Shown here: positions 33,085 to 46,028 of the stretch, in pieces
Numbering within the stretch: the stretch's first letter is position 1
Layout: every line of letters starts with the position of its first letter
NCBI RefSeq assembly: GCF_904849725.1
Contig: NC_058522.1
Span: forward strand, 197,081,986-197,145,985
DNA: 64,000 bases
Direction: 5' to 3'
From: Hordeum vulgare subsp. vulgare
Lineage: Eukaryota > Streptophyta > Magnoliopsida > Poales > Poaceae
Program-made: the position numbers and the translations under genes
The notes under the pieces: model-generated
The model's input: the letters and a program-made list of their open reading frames with translations, nothing else
Told to the model about the DNA's origin: nothing
The model's database searches: none

Positions 33085-33287
33085 GTGGGGCCTCTCCCCT
33101 TTGCAGACGACAAAGGCTTGGTAGATATTTCCTTTGCCATCAACCAAGATTTTGCCGTCTATTTTGCTTCCAGTTGACGGCAAAGAGGCTCTTTGCCATC
33201 AGCCTGCAAATGACAAAGAGGCTCTTTGCCATCAGCCTGCAGACGGCAAAGTCCAGGCAGATGGCAAATTCTGTGTTTCAAGTAGTG
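33085..33287. repeat. CACTA-1 right (5') subterminal repeats and terminal inverted repeat
   Basis: GACGACAAAGGC, TTTGCCATCA, GACGGCAAAGAGGCTCTTTGCC and similar, ending ATGGCAAATTCTGTGTTTCAAGTAGTG at 33287. Two copies of a 33-bp unit (AAAGAGGCTCTTTGCCATCAGCCTGCA) stand side by side at 33183-33245. Confidence 0.85.
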
Positions 33288-33591
33288 GAAGATTCAGATT
33301 TATATATCCAAGTGGATGTAGATAATCACGATTCATTATTTTTAATATTACCCTAGAGGTAAATAAGTTGGGTGATGAGCCATTCAATCCCATATCTTCC
33401 TACGTGTCCTATGGAAACATGATCTCTACAAATATTCCTTGAGCGTGAGCAGTCATGGAAGATTAAATGATAGTTGAGTATGTGAGATTGCCAACGAGAA
33501 AGCTCTTACATAGACACTCCTCTAAATTTTGATGAATTAGGATTGCTCAAATATCTGAGAATATGGTTTGTTGACTATTAGTAAAGCTTAT
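33288..33591. other. Sequence between CACTA-1 and the solo LTR
   Basis: No gene. It continues, after the solo LTR, into 37734-37938, which looks like the 3' end of an old Gypsy internal region, so this is probably part of that element. Confidence 0.45.
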
Positions 33592-36500
33592 TGTCGGGAC
33601 CCCAATCCTAAGTCATAAGAACCCAGCCTGTAACACATCACATCACTTTGCGGCCCACGCACGGTAAACTCCACGGCTGCCACGTTACCTTGGCCGGGAC
33701 CGTTTGCGTCTTTTGTCTCACGTATATGAACATGTTGCTAGCGTTCAAACGACAAAGAACCCGGGTCGACATGACTAGTTATAAACCCAAGCGGTACATC
33801 CGTACAGGGACAGGCATACATAACCCAACAAGGCAGGTGTCGATCAACAACGTGTGTAGACGAGTCGTAGCAAGCTACAAGGACTCCATTACACCACGTG
33901 ACATTTCCCCGAGGGGACAGACACAACAGCAAAGAAGGATACATGCCGGTCAATCAATGTGTCTAGAGCAGTAGCAAGCTACCATGGCTCGATAGCAGCA
34001 CAAAGAGGCATTTCCCTGTAAAGAGTACTACTGAAGGAACACAACTAGGTGTCGAATCCCACACATATAATGCATTTGATAACATACACACAATAGGCAC
34101 GATATGTGTAGATACAACATGGCATCACAACACAACTCTATGACTCAAGCTTTTATTAAGGACTCATAAGAATCAACATAGTGTGTTATTACAAACAGGG
34201 GTACGGTGACCCGACACTCAAGTCATACAAACAACAAGCGGAAGCAAATCATATCTGGGTACAGACATCTACTAAAAGTGGTTGGAAGAGCCTGAAAGCT
34301 ACTACGACCCTACCAAAGGAGCCAGACCTCTGTCTAGGATTCCCAAGCTATTCCGGTCAACATCGAACACATCGCGTAGAAACCTTTAATGAGACTAAAT
34401 CTTCTCTGCAAAACATAAATAAAGCAACCGTGAGTACAAAGGTACTCAGCAAGGCTTACATCAGAACTATCTACATATGCATCATGTTTCAATGAAAGGA
34501 TTGTGTGGTTTGATTGCAGCAAGCCAGCTTTGACTCTTGGCTAACCTGTACTACGACTACAAGTTCTTTCTTTGAGGTGGGATAGCGCACACTAGTCCAC
34601 ATATTCACCAATGCAATACACCAGTATGGATCCACTCTCGTCTCCCTACAAGAAGGCATTCCATAGCACTCACACTTATCTTGCATGTTTAAAGTATCCA
34701 TTTAACTTGTCTATGTACCACGTAATGTTTCCAAGTAGTCCATATTCGAGGACGCGGCTATTTGAACAGATTGAGTCACCCTGCAGGGGTATACTTCTTC
34801 ACACATGATCCCACCACTTAGCACCATATGCACGTCATGCATCTCGGCAACCTTCAAGCGGAAGCACTGGCATGGGTGTCGGCCACGACCGTTAACCACA
34901 CAAGACCCTAGTCCAGGTTTATCGCCTATTTGAGACTGAACCCGCAAGGAAGTCCGGCCGAGGTTTCCTCTACGGCCCCAAACGATGTGCGCATGGTTCC
35001 CAAGCCCACCATCCGGGTGCCACTTGGTACACCGTGCCACTGTGTATCTACCGCAGAGAAGCCTACCCCGTCGGGCGGAGCTAAACACGGCCGCCAACAC
35101 TTTTCCTACAAACACCAGAAACTAATAGCAACTCCTGGACAGGGATCTAGGCAATTAATAAGCCGAGTGGGGTCATATTCCAGGGCCCAATGCATGGTAG
35201 TATCTTGTCTTGGATAACATACACATAACTCAGTTCTTAAGGACGGTCCCAATGAGACAACCCACCATGTACTCCTACATGGCCTCTCATCGCTACCTTT
35301 ACCAAATCGGATTCACACTTTTACTCTCACACTGTAGGACATGAACACAACCATTTTGATTCATCATCCAGAAGGGTCAGACCCGACACGTCTCTAAGCA
35401 TAGCAGGCATTGTAAACAAACATGGATGAGTAAGCACAGCAAGCTCAAGCAGTTGCTACTCATGCTACGTGGTTTCAACTATTTACTGTGACAAAATCAG
35501 GTCATGCAGAGGAATGGGTTCAACTACCGATAACATGTACAGTTGAATCGTGTTTGTCCTAATGCGGTAAAAGAGAGCAGGAGCGACAGAGTGGGTTTAT
35601 TTCAATATGCTCAAGGGGGTTTGCTTGCCTGACACGTCTCAAGATAGCAATGAGTCTTCATCAATGTGAACGATCACATCGTTGGAAACATCGTTTACCG
35701 AGAGGAAACAACACCGGCAAACAAGAAAGAACAACAATTACTTCACGGAAATACAACACTATGATGCATGCTCAAGACATGAAATGAAAGGTGGCAGGGC
35801 TAATGTGGCTATCATTTCTTAAGTTGAAGTTGGTTTGAATTAGGATTCAAATGTCACTTCAAGCCGGGTATTTTTCCAAGTACCCTTATAATTGATTCGA
35901 CCTGATACTCATAACAAATCGTTCCAACATGCATGGAGTTAGTATTTTGAGGTACTGATTTGCATTGACCAATGTTTGGTCATAATAATTGAAGTGGAAT
36001 TCAAATAAGTATCAAATTCCATCTCCATACTAAATATGAAATTTATCCTATTCACCATTTTGCCTATTTGGTGATGTTAACTTTTTCAAACATGCATGAA
36101 AATGCCATAATCAGATTCTTTGGAATTTTCTGATCCTTTATCATATATAAATTATTTCCATCCGAGTTATATTTTTATTTCTATGAGTTTTACAAGTTCT
36201 GCTATTATTCTGGAATTGATTAAAATCAGAAAAAGCTATTACTGCGTCAGGCTGATGTCATCCCTGCGTCAGCAGGTTAACCAGCCGGTCCAGGTCAAAC
36301 CCTGACCATTAGGGCCCACTGGTCAGTGACCCAGAGGCTAACCCCACGCTGACCAGCCCCTAATTGGGGTTTGACCAGGCATTGGGCCCTCTGGCAATGG
36401 CTCTGGGGGGGGGTTAGTCCTGGCTAATGACTGTCCACGTCGGCCCTCGCCGGAGGGTGGTCGCCGGCGACCATGCCTGCGGTGGAGGGCTCGCCGGAGT

Positions 36501-37733
36501 TGGTCTGAATTGCGCTACAGAGGTCCAATTCGAGCGCGGTTGGGTTCTATAGGAAGCTGGCAAAGCGGCGCATCCGTTCCGACCAAGCCACGGGCCAGGA
36601 GGTGGCCGGAGCGAGGCCGACGACGACCTCGGGCGGTGGCCGGAGTCAGCCACGATGGGGATCGAGGCTACGGGGCACGGAAGAGCGTGAGGTGAGAGGA
36701 GAAAGGAGCAGGGGCTCACTGCATCTCTGTTTTTGGCATCGGGCAGACCGGAGAGAGACCCTGGCCGGCGAATCGAGGTGGGGAGCTCCGGCGACTGGAG
36801 AAGGAAGAAGGTGACGATGGCGACCCTGCAGTGGCTCGGGTGCTCGGGGAGGTTGACGGCGAGGAGCTTCTCGACGAGGCGGAGCTAATGAGCCTGTCGG
36901 GAAGGCGACGGGTGGCTAGAGAAGAGCTGGAGGCGAACTTGGAGATCTCGGCAATTACGGCAACGAGGGAAAGCAGAGAGATGGAAGAGGGAACTGGAGA
37001 GAGAAGAGGAGGATGAGCTCGAGGGGGTCTGGGGCATCCCCGGGCGAGGAGATGAGGACGGGGACGAGCAGGAGGTGGAAAGCAAGAGGTGGAGCCGGTG
37101 CACGCGCTGCTGCCACACAGCTGCTCGCGGAAGACGACGAGCAGGGGGAGGCCCTGGTGGGCTCGGCCTGCAGGGGCGACACGTAAGTTTTTCCTTTTTT
37201 TTCTTCTATTCTTTTCTGTTTTGTTATTTCTAACATTTATTTTATTTGTTTTGGCTTCAACTAATTCAAAGAAAATAGCTAAACAACTCTGGGGTGTTAT
37301 TTGGAATATTTCCAACCCCATGTGAAGTTTTCAACATTTTATAAAACTAGGAAGTATTTGAAATCAATTAATTAATTGATTTCAGTGGCTTTTGAGTTTA
37401 AAATAAATGTCAAAAGTATTTTGAAAATATATATCACCCCTGATATTTTCTTTCCAACATTCATCAAAAATGATGGACTTTTATGAAAACCATTTTGGTT
37501 CATTGATTTGTCACCACTTTTGAATTGTTTTGCATATAGAGTTGCTAGGGTTTTGTTTTGAATATGGAGTAGCTAGGATTTTTCTCTTGTTGAACCTATT
37601 TGGATGTTGTTTGGTGTTAGGGTTTGGTCATCCCCATTTGTAGATCATCCAAATTTGAATTAAATTGATTTGAATGCATTCATGAATGCTTACTCATGCA
37701 ACTAACTACTAGCTATAATCTAGGGCTGTGACA
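33592..37733 (-). mobile_element. Solo LTR, 4,142 bp, Gypsy-type
   Basis: Starts TGTCGGGACCCC and ends GGGCTGTGACA (TG...CA). The 5-bp target duplication CTTAT is perfect (33587-33591 and 37734-37738), which proves the borders. Sense strand is minus by comparison with related LTRs (5' TGTCACAGCCC, 3' GGGGTCCCGACA). The GC-rich segment 36400-37170 contains long Pro/Ser/Arg-rich ORFs on both strands that I regard as compositional. Solo LTRs arise by recombination between the two LTRs of one element. Confidence 0.95.
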
Positions 37734-37738
37734 CTTAT

Positions 37739-38700
37739 GCTTCATACTCAATCGTTGTGAATGGATAGTCACTTGTTCCTAAGAAGTTATATGATAAAAT
37801 ACTTGATGCTATGCTAATATTCATGATGCTCTCATGCTCGTATTCTCTTTTGTTCGACACCTATCTCTCAAATCATGTCGACACTATTTTCGAGCTCAGC
37901 TTCCGCTTGAGGACAAGCGAGGTTTATGCTTTGGGGAATTGATATACTAATTTTGCAACATGAATTACTATTGATATTTCAGTTGAACCAGTCCATTATC
38001 CATTATTATCATACAATTCTTATGCCTTTTCTCTCTGAATATACAAGGTACATCACCGAGGGGGAAACATTTGGAAACTGGAATTTTAGACCGGGATACA
38101 AAGAAAAATGCAGAAAAATCAACTTACACCGAATGACCCGAAACATTACAAAGAAATTTTCTGTAATATTTGAGAATTTCTGGGCCAAAACTAAACGAGA
38201 GATGGGGCAGCAGCTATTCACAAGCCAACAGGGTGCGCCCCCCTGGCCACACCTTGATGGCTTGAGGGGCCCCAGCTGACCCTCTGGTGACCATCTTCTC
38301 CTATATGGTGTGTTTTACCCTAGAAAATATCATAAGTTATCTTTCTGGACAAAGTCTCAAGGCGGAAACCTGGGTAGAGGACCTGTTTCTCTCTAACACA
38401 GAGATTTTGCCGAGGGAATTACCCTCCGCGAGGTGGAAATTGAAGCCATCGTCACCTCCAATGCTTCATCCTAGCTCATCACGAGTATTCAATCTTCGTC
38501 TCCGAACCTCAGATTGGTACGTGTGGGTTAGTAGTTGTGTTGATTTCATCTTGTAGTTGATGCTTGTTTGATTACTATTCATGATATGGCCACATGAAGA
38601 ATTCTCCTATTTGTAAGTCCAACTAGATCTTCGCGACATGATCAATCGAAGACTTGTGTGTCTCATTATTACTTAACAAAATGTCGTTTGCTGAATCAGG
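37739..38700 (+). mobile_element. Old Gypsy 3' end and adjoining LTR fragment
   Basis: CTTCCGCTTGAGGACAAGCGAGG followed by TTTATGCTTTGGGGAATTGATA is the usual 3' internal end (purine-rich tract) and LTR start of a common Triticeae Gypsy group. The LTR begins near 37939 and its typical interior (GGTGCGCCCCCCTGGCCACACC, CCTCTGGTGACCATCTTCTCC) is seen to about 38320. The LTR end is not clear. Confidence 0.6.
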
Positions 38701-39935
38701 ATCAATGAAATATGCACACCCCCTTAATGTTCTCTACATTGTCAATTACCTGAGGGGAATACAATATAGCTAGTTTTTTCACTTACTACCCTTTATGCAG
38801 AAGTTGATCAGAGTTTGTGAAGTCCTTACAACATCAAGCGTTCGACAAGAGTGGTAGCAAGCTTCTCAAAGTTGAAGAAGATATGAAAGTCCTAGAATTC
38901 CACACTGATGGTACCTACAAGGTGAGGGAAATGCCTAGTGTTGTAGTGCACTTAGAGAATGTTATGATCTTCTCCTTCTGACATTCTATCATGCAATATT
39001 GATATAACTTGCCACAACTGGAACTCCACTTCTCAAAGTATTAGCCAACAAGAAATGGTTGGCCATGCTTGTACTTGTGTGCTTCAAATGGGTATACTTT
39101 CTTACTATAAATTAGCATTTCAACTTCTGCTTCCTACATGTCGTCAAAACCGGGAATACTCATCCCTTAGAAAATTTTTGTTAATTTGGTTATGGGTGAT
39201 GACTCTTTGGAGTAGGAGGTTCTTGGTCCCATCCCTCCTTGTTTTGGGGACCTATCTTCCTGTGTACAATCGTGCCCACTTTCCTCTTATTAGGTGAAGA
39301 AATTCTTGGTTGTCATCTGGTTTCATGAACAACATGCTACTGAGAATGCTATGAATGTAGGATGGTCTACTGAACAGATGATGCCACTGGGGCAGACTGT
39401 TGAGCTGTAGTACCAGAGGTGATGGACAGATGACGACTCGTTCAAGCTATGTCGGGCTTCTTAGCAGTTTGTGCCAACATTTTGATGTGTTGATGCAACT
39501 ATGACAGTGGATTGGTTTGCTAAGCATTCAGTGCTGACACATCAGTATGCTTATCAAGCGGCTGTGAACTATTAGACTAGTCAGCATGTGGTTCCTATCT
39601 TTTAGACTACTTAGCAAGCGGTTCCGAACAGTCGGACTGCTTAGCACACGGTTCTAGACTTTCACACTGCTTAGCAGGCATCTCGATTGGGTTTGTTTGC
39701 TGAACATACAATGTCGATGTGTTTGCACTTTCTACTTCAGTGGCCGACATCTGAACTCATAATAAATCTTCACCGCCTATAGGCCTTGTCACACGCTGCT
39801 CGAGAGCAGGCAATGACAAATTCTGAACGATAGGAAGTCGGGCGGGCTGATCATAGGTTTATGCCTCAAGCATCGGATTCCCAAGAGTATGTTCATCACG
39901 AGAGTAACACAAGATCTGTTGTGGCGAGAAGAGAT
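38701..39935. other. Degraded TE-like sequence with a short irregular repeat
   Basis: No domain-bearing ORF. At 39460-39690 the phrase ACTGCTTAGCA(A/C)GCGGTTC occurs in about five diverged copies 35-65 bases apart. Otherwise nothing I can name. Confidence 0.4.
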
Positions 39936-41038
39936 TCACTGGTTCGAGGGTGACATTGGTTGCTTTTCGAAGGGGCAGTGGACTAGCGGGATCTCATCCA
40001 GGAAGTCTATTCCTTTATGTGGCCGCCGGATATGATTTAACCGTGTTTTTTCCAAGGTACTCTGCTCATCAGGGTCGCCAGGGATATTCTTCAAGGAAAA
40101 ATTACCGAATCGAGGCTTTATTTGAATCACGTAGCACTTCACACAACCCTGCTTCAATGGCACATTGTCCAACAAGAGTCCCCCATCCAAGTCAGGGATG
40201 TAACCCACGTTGTTGCACATTTTAAAGTACCTTCAAAATGTGTAAGCATCGCCTTCACTCTCCCCATGTCCATATAGATCACATATAGCACCATCATGTC
40301 CAGCTGAAGCATCATTGTCCCTGGGGTCAGCTGAAGCACAACTAGTCTTGTGTAGTGTTGCCATACAATAAGTGGCATCATCCATGCCAACATCCCCTTG
40401 TGTCTCCTCGCTATCTCTTAGTATTAGCGTCTTCTACAACATATATAACTCCTCGACTTCATTTTGAATTCAAAGATACATGTCCCTCTTAATCAGTTTG
40501 TACAAGTCTCTCCACTTATACTCACTCCTTGCTTTTTACATGTTGAGCCTCTCTTCTGTGCTTATTGAGAAAGCCCAATCGTGTGGGACATTCACCCCAA
40601 TACCCCTTGCATGGTGAGGGGCTCTTTGGTAGTTAGAGCTTTGGATAGAATGTCACATGGCCCTGACTTCCTGTCGAACTTTCGAGTGTTTTTGGAAGCC
40701 TTTAAGATCACATTATACAATTCTTGGTGTGTTGAGTTTCCAAAGTAATAAGAACCATCTACATGCCTGTTTTCACGTGCACGCAAGTAGTCCCTGGAGC
40801 GAGTGCCCCTGATTTTACCAAAGGCCAGTTTGCCACCTGCAGCTACTGCTTCTTTGTCCTCCTGATCCCATATCGGTTTCATGCCATAATATGCCGCCAC
40901 ACCCATAGAGTGGGGGTGTTCTTCTTTTGAAGTTCTGATTGCATGGCACTCTTCTTAATAACCTCTTCACCTGCCCTGACCCTTTGAAGTTATGTCCAGT
41001 CTTCCTTTGCAATTTGGGGGTATGAGGGAATTGAGACC
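39936..41038 (-). pseudogene. CACTA-like accessory protein remnant, older than CACTA-2
   Basis: 40592-40906 encodes YYGMKPIWDQEDKEAVAAG, then RGTRSRDYLRARENRHVDGS, then KASKNTRKFDRKSGPCDILS. This is a pattern found in grass CACTA-associated proteins beside Transposase_24 genes. Coding continues to the right in another frame (EEVIKKSAMQSELQKKNTPT) as far as the CACTA-2 border. 39936-40220 (LDGGLLLDNVPLKQGCVKCY) is collinear and may be a later exon. CACTA-2 appears to have inserted in this gene. Family assignment is from memory and uncertain. Confidence 0.5.
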
Positions 41039-41385
41039 CACTACTGGAATGAGAGAATTTGCCATTAGTAAGTTCTTTGCTGTCTGCCAACAGATGGCAA
41101 AGAAGGTTTTTGCCATCAACTTCCAAACAACATACAACAAAGAATGCACTGATGGAAAAGATACTATTTGCCATCAGTGAATTCTTGGTCGTCTGCTGGT
41201 AGACAACAAAGAGACCAAAGGTATACGGAAAAGAGCCCCCTAGGGCCCACTGTACCATGGGGTTGGTTAGGTCAACTAGGCCATTCGACAACTCTTTGGT
41301 GCATGGCTGGAGGCACTTTGTCGTCCGCGAGCAGACGACAAACATCCTTGGCACTAACGGCCATTTGTCCGACCCCCAACACTCT
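41039..41385. repeat. CACTA-2 left (5') terminal and subterminal repeats
   Basis: CACTACTGG terminus, then TTCTTTGCTGTCTGCC, GATGGCAAAGAAGG, TTTGCCATCA and GCAGACGACAAA units. The block ends at a (CT/TA) microsatellite at about 41384-41420. Confidence 0.8.
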
Positions 41386-41559
41386 CTCTCTATATATATC
41401 TATCTCTATCTATCTCTCTCGTCTGTGAGCTCCTCTCCCCCCGCCTAGCTGCCTGGCCGCCCGACCGCCACTGACGCCCAGCCCCGCCCGGTCACCTCCA
41501 GCGCCCCCGCCGGCCCACCGCCCGGCCAGTCCCGAAGCCCGGCCGCCGCATCCCCCTCC

Positions 41560-41823
41560 GGTGAGTAGTTAGGTTTTTTTTGTCTTTTTCATATTATTAG
41601 ATTTGTTAGATAGATATTGTTAATTAGGTTAACTAGATTAGTTAGGTTAGTTGAGAAAAAAGGAAATTATAATAAGAACAGAAGAAGGAAAACAAAATTA
41701 GAAGGAATAGAAGAAATAAGAAAATAAGAAGGAAAGGAAGAATAAAAGAAGAAGGAAAATAAGGAAGAATAAGAGGAGAAGAATACGAAAAAGGAAAGAA
41801 AGGAAGAAGAAGAAGAATAAGAA

Positions 41824-41854
<31 letters not shown>

Positions 41855-42120
41855 AAGGAGAGGAGGAGAAGAAAAGAAGAAGAAGACGAAGGAGAAGTAG
41901 AAGAAAAAGAGGAGAAGAGGAGAAGAAGAGGCAAAACAGAAGAGGAGAAGGAAGAAGAAGAAAAAGAGGAGGAGAAGAAGAAGAAGAAGAAGAAGAATAA
42001 GAAGAAGAATAAGAAGAAGCAAATGATGACGATGCTAAGAAAAGGAAGAAGAAGCGGGAATTAAGAACAAATAGAGGGGAAAAAGATGAAAATGGAATAT
42101 GAAAAGTAGTTATATATAGA
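41560..42120. repeat. GAA-rich purine tract of CACTA-2
   Basis: Starts after a GTTAGGTTxxTTAGATTAG-type short repeat (41565-41655) and consists of AAGAAGAAGGAGAA-type sequence on the plus strand to about 42060. Leu/Phe/Ser-only ORFs on the minus strand are artefacts of it. It is the counterpart of the CTT tract at 26949-27253 in CACTA-1. Confidence 0.85.
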
Positions 42121-42889
42121 GAGATTTTGCTATCGGTATAGAATATTCGTGTTGATCGTGTAGATTAAATGTGCAGTTGTTTCGTTGCATCGACGGTTTG
42201 TTGTTCGACGACCTCCCCATGCGACTACCTTCCCTACATGGTCTAGTGGTGAGAACTACTGCCATATCCTCCCCGACCCTAACCTATTTTCTCTGTTCTG
42301 GTTGTCATACCGAAGTCACTTCATTCTATTTTCGTGTCAAGTCTCGTAACCTAGGCGTCTCCAGTTCCAAAGGGTGGTATCTATTAGTATTCATTTCTTT
42401 CCATATTCATAATCGTCATCCTTTTGAATTGTTCGTGTTACCCATGAAAACGCCCAGTACGTGTAGATTGGGTTTCGTTTCCCGTGCTCTACTTCGGCCA
42501 GAGGCAAAATTTCATCACCGCCACCCCATTGTTCTCCGGGTACACATTCTCCCGGCTTATTGCTGAGATGTGTATAAGGAGAACATTAGGGAGGTGTTGT
42601 CGAAATTTTTCTTTAGATACAGAGCAGAGCATGGGAAACGAACCCGATATGCACATACTCGGGTGGGATTAGGACCCATGTTTACCTATTTGAACTATAT
42701 TTCTATCCATGAATGCCCGTTTACCATTTGTATGGTAAAAAATACAACAGTGGCATAAAAAATATAACAAAACTAATTAGTTATGTATGTAGTAGCAATT
42801 ACATTCTACATAACTTGATTAATATGAAGTTGGTGCACCTACTGTCAGTAGTGCAAGTACCATCATGTGTGATCGTGTATGGATGTACC
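42121..42889. other. CACTA-2 5' flank of the transposase gene
   Basis: No gene recognised. The block 42455-42665 (GTAGATTGGGTTTCGTTTCCC, then an inverted GGAAACGAACCC) corresponds to 25920-26165 of CACTA-1. Confidence 0.5.
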
Positions 42890-43888
42890 GGTTTGTGAAA
42901 GCAACATTTGCAAATGTCGAGAGAAAAACTAGTGCCCCTATCGTGGGTGCGACAACTTCAAAAATATGACAGAGGATGAAATGGGTAAACATCAGCAGAA
43001 GAGGGGTTTTACATCTGATTATATAGGGTGCACATTTCATGGTGAGTCTTCCCAACGTACCAGAGCTGAGGTGCTTCATCATCGCACCGACGAGCATGGT
43101 ACCGGGATCACAAACATGGTGCAATAATTTGAGGATTCTCGGGATTTGGAGGATGAGATGGAGAAATATGCAAAGGCCTTCTATGAAATGTTGGAGTCTT
43201 CAAAACGTCCTCTCCATGAGCACACTGAACTTTTTCAGTTCGTTTCCATCACACAAGTAATCTCTCTGACGGCTCAGTTCAACTTGGGCAGAGAATGCTA
43301 CGACGCGATGATGACACTATTTATATGCTTTCTACCGAAAGGCCATGTCTTTCCCGCAAACATGTACCAGTCGGACAAAATACTCCATGTACTTAAGTTG
43401 CCCTATGAGAAGATAGATGCGTGTGAGAAAGGATGTGCCTTCTTTTGGCTTGAGTATGCACACTCGAACTATTGTCCCATTCCCATGTCTTCCAGGTATA
43501 TTGTGATATACAACAGTGTGGGTGAGAAGAGGTAGACCAACAACCCCATTGATGTTCTTTGGTATATACCAATCATACGAAGACTTCAATGTTTCTTCGT
43601 GGTCGAAGAGACGGCCAGACAAATGACTTGGCATAAATTCGGCAAAAGAACTGAACTAGATGCAGATGGAAATAAGATGTTGGTACACACATCGAATGCT
43701 TTTGCGTGGAAGCACTTCGATGCATTACATCCGGATAAAGCGGCAGATCCAAGGCATCCCCGAGTCTACATCGCGATGGATGGGTTCAATCCCTTTGGTA
43801 TGATAGCAACACAATACAGTAATTGCCCTGTATTTGAGATTCCACTCAATCTCCACCCCACCCGGACAAATAACATATTCCTGAGGTT
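42890..43888 (+). pseudogene. TNP2-like transposase, 5' part (interrupted)
   Basis: Begins with a decayed Transpos_assoc segment (VKATFANVE...), then 43146-43535 (NLGRECYDAMMTLFICFLPK, LKLPYEKIDACEKGCAFFW) and 43599-43888 with ETARQMTWHKFGKR, AWKHFDALHPDKAADPRHPR and the catalytic-core box YIAMDGFNPFG, which keeps the Asp and Gly. CACTA-1 lost residues at this same place. The frame stops at 43888 because Pack-CACTA-2 inserted there; it resumes at 49160. Stops and shifts occur elsewhere. Confidence 0.82.
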
Positions 43889-44848
43889 CACTACAAGAAA
43901 AATGCTCAATTATGACCCCAAAAATGATGGTGGTTTAATTGGTCATTGATCCATGACCAAAATTCCGAAATTAGTCATGGCAAGTGTAAAAGGGTTCAAA
44001 GCCCATAATGTTATGACCTTTTGTGTCCATTAGGTCATGATACTATTACACAAATTGGTCATTAAGTGCTACTGATTGAAAAAAAAGAGAAACAAATGAT
44101 AAAGGTGTGTTGGATGAGGGGAGGATTTTGAAACATTGGATGTAGGAGGAGTGGATTGCCAGGATCTGTTTTAGGGAGTGATCCGTGGCCTCGCATGTGA
44201 TAGGATGGCTGCCCAAGTGAAAAGAAACCAGAAAAAAAGTGAAAGACAATCTCTCTGTCGATCCCCATCTCTCTCCCCCACGACCACATCTCTGTTGGCG
44301 ATCGCCATCTCTCTCTCCCCCACGACCTACTATTGCGGCCGATCCTCCCCTCGGCCCAGATCCAGCGGCAATAGGTGGCTCCCAGGGCACAGCCGTGATC
44401 ACCTCCCTCTGCCCCCTCCTCCCCTCGGCCCGCATCACTTCCTCCCACTACAGTTTCAGTGGTGGGGTGGACCTCGTCGCCGGCGGCCTCCTGCTCATGC
44501 CGAGTCGGGTGCCTCTCCATCTATCCCACGCCGGCCCCTCCCCGTCTTCCCACATCATGCCCCTCACGATTTAGATCACACCCTAAGATACGATGGCCCA
44601 GTGCCACCCCTCGAGGTGAGGCGGCAGCGGTGACGGCAGTACCGACTATCCAATTTCAAAGTCCCCGAAGTCACCGGTGACGCGCACGGATCCAGCTTCA
44701 TCCGGCAGCGGGCACAGATCCAGCTCCATCCAACGGTAAGCCAATGTGAGTGAGGAATTACCCAGCACCAAACACTCTTCTACTCATCTAGTTGTTCGTT
44801 TGGATTGAGTTATTAAACACTTTCTTATTTGGGTTGGGGGATCTACAG

Positions 44849-44950
44849 GTCAGTCTCGTATGGATGCATGGTCAACGGCAAGGCGGAGCAGAACACGGAC
44901 AAGTCCTTCACACTTGATGACGGCACCGGCCGCACCGATTTCATCAGATG
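44849..44950 (+). pseudogene. RPA2: Captured exon of replication protein A 32-kDa subunit
   Basis: A 102-base exon bounded by CTACAG on the left and GTGAGT on the right. It reads MVNGKAEQNTDKSFTLDD then GTGRTDFIR, the OB-fold strand pair of RPA32 that binds single-stranded DNA. The exon keeps its original phase (1 base, 33 codons, 2 bases). It is less than one sixth of the usual protein. If spliced onto the next captured exon at 45924 the join would create a stop at once, so no RPA-PEAMT fusion protein is expected. Confidence 0.82.
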
Positions 44951-45923
44951 GTGAGTGCAGCTCAGCAAATGCCTTGCTTGTACTTGAGTTTCGGATGTAT
45001 ATTAAAGGGTACATTTTTACACCTTTTTTGGATTCCATTGACGGATGTTGACTGTGGTATTTGTCCAATGCCGCAACTTCAATCTTCGCTAGATGGAAAT
45101 GTTGATGACTATTAGTACGACAGTGCAAGAAATTCAATAATGGGAAATAAAAGTGCAGGTTCTTAACTATCTTCAATTAATTTAGTAATTGAGTTCCAAG
45201 CTGAATGTGGTTTCCTCATAGATTAGTGATTAACCAATGGACCGTGGATAAACTGGTTGTCCTCCAGCCTGAAAATAAAGGGAAAAAATCGTCTTCGGAT
45301 TTAGAAGTGTTTGATCATCTATATAGTGCATTTGTTCATTCTCAAAATTTTAGTTTTATCACTAGCATATTGTCTACTTTTTAGTGTTAAGTCACACCAC
45401 GTACTAAAAAGAATAGTTAATCAATGGTGTCCTAATTTAAACTAAAATGTTATGCATACAACCAGAACCAAAAAAATTATTTATTTTATACATTTTTGTG
45501 TGAGGGATCTTTATAGGCAGCAATAGTGTTGTGCTCATTGATGATGCTGACACGTAAATTTTAGTGTTCCTTGGATCCTAGTTTGGTTAAAGAAAAATAT
45601 CGCGTCTACTTGAGATGATTCCAAAAACCTCAACTTCAATATGAAGTTTGTACTTGTTTTTTGGTTTTATAAAAGTTCGCCATTCATATTTTCCTTAGTA
45701 ATAATATAATAATCCATCTTCGTCTATTTTATATTCAACATAAATATGGCATATTACATCAGGTATCATATAACAAGACTTACCATGCTATATGCAGAGT
45801 ACTAGAATAATTAAGGAGTAGTTCCCATGAAGTAGACATGATTTCTTGCAAATTAGGACTTCAAAACATGTTGACCTGGACTTGTAGTCAAGAGTCTCAT
45901 ATAATTCTACTATTACTTTTCAG

Positions 45924-46028
45924 ATAATGTCTTTACTTCCTTCATATGAAGGAAAATCAGTGTTGGAGCTTGGTGCGGGAATAGGTCGCTTTACTGGAGA
46001 ACTGGCTAAGACAGTTGGGCATGTTCTT
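45924..46028 (+). pseudogene. PEAMT: Captured exon of phosphoethanolamine N-methyltransferase
   Basis: A TTTTCAG acceptor precedes [19 protein letters not shown] and [16 protein letters not shown], the first SAM-binding motif of plant phosphoethanolamine N-methyltransferase, which makes phosphocholine. The similarity stops after GTTCTT at 46028. A further open stretch with [13 protein letters not shown] in another frame follows to a GTATGG donor-like site (about 46089) and is not recognised. The true enzyme has two methyltransferase domains and ~490 residues. Confidence 0.87.

Larger units (their letters stand above)
3843..33287 (-). mobile_element. CACTA-1: Caspar-like CACTA DNA transposon, split by nested insertions
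   Basis: The left end reads CACTACAGGAATCAACTTC and the right end, reverse-complemented, CACTACTTGAAACACAG. Both run straight into TTTGCCGTCTGCC-type subterminal repeats. Transposase genes lie on the minus strand (19969-25818), flanked by GAA-rich DNA on the left and CTT-rich DNA on the right. Removing the chromovirus (4444-18411) and the non-autonomous CACTA (27254-32725) leaves about 10 kb, a usual size for this group. The flanking trinucleotides are AAA (3840-3842) and GAA (33288-33290), one mismatch from a 3-bp target duplication. The pairing of ends is supported by CACTA-2, whose two ends have the same 5'/3' polarity relative to its transposase. The coding regions are broken, so it is non-functional. 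Confidence 0.8.

Noticed and set aside
36414..37321. Long GC-rich ORFs (up to 201 codons) on both strands
   Set aside because: They lie wholly inside the solo LTR, are Pro/Ser/Arg/Gly-rich on both strands and have no recognisable domain; composition explains them.
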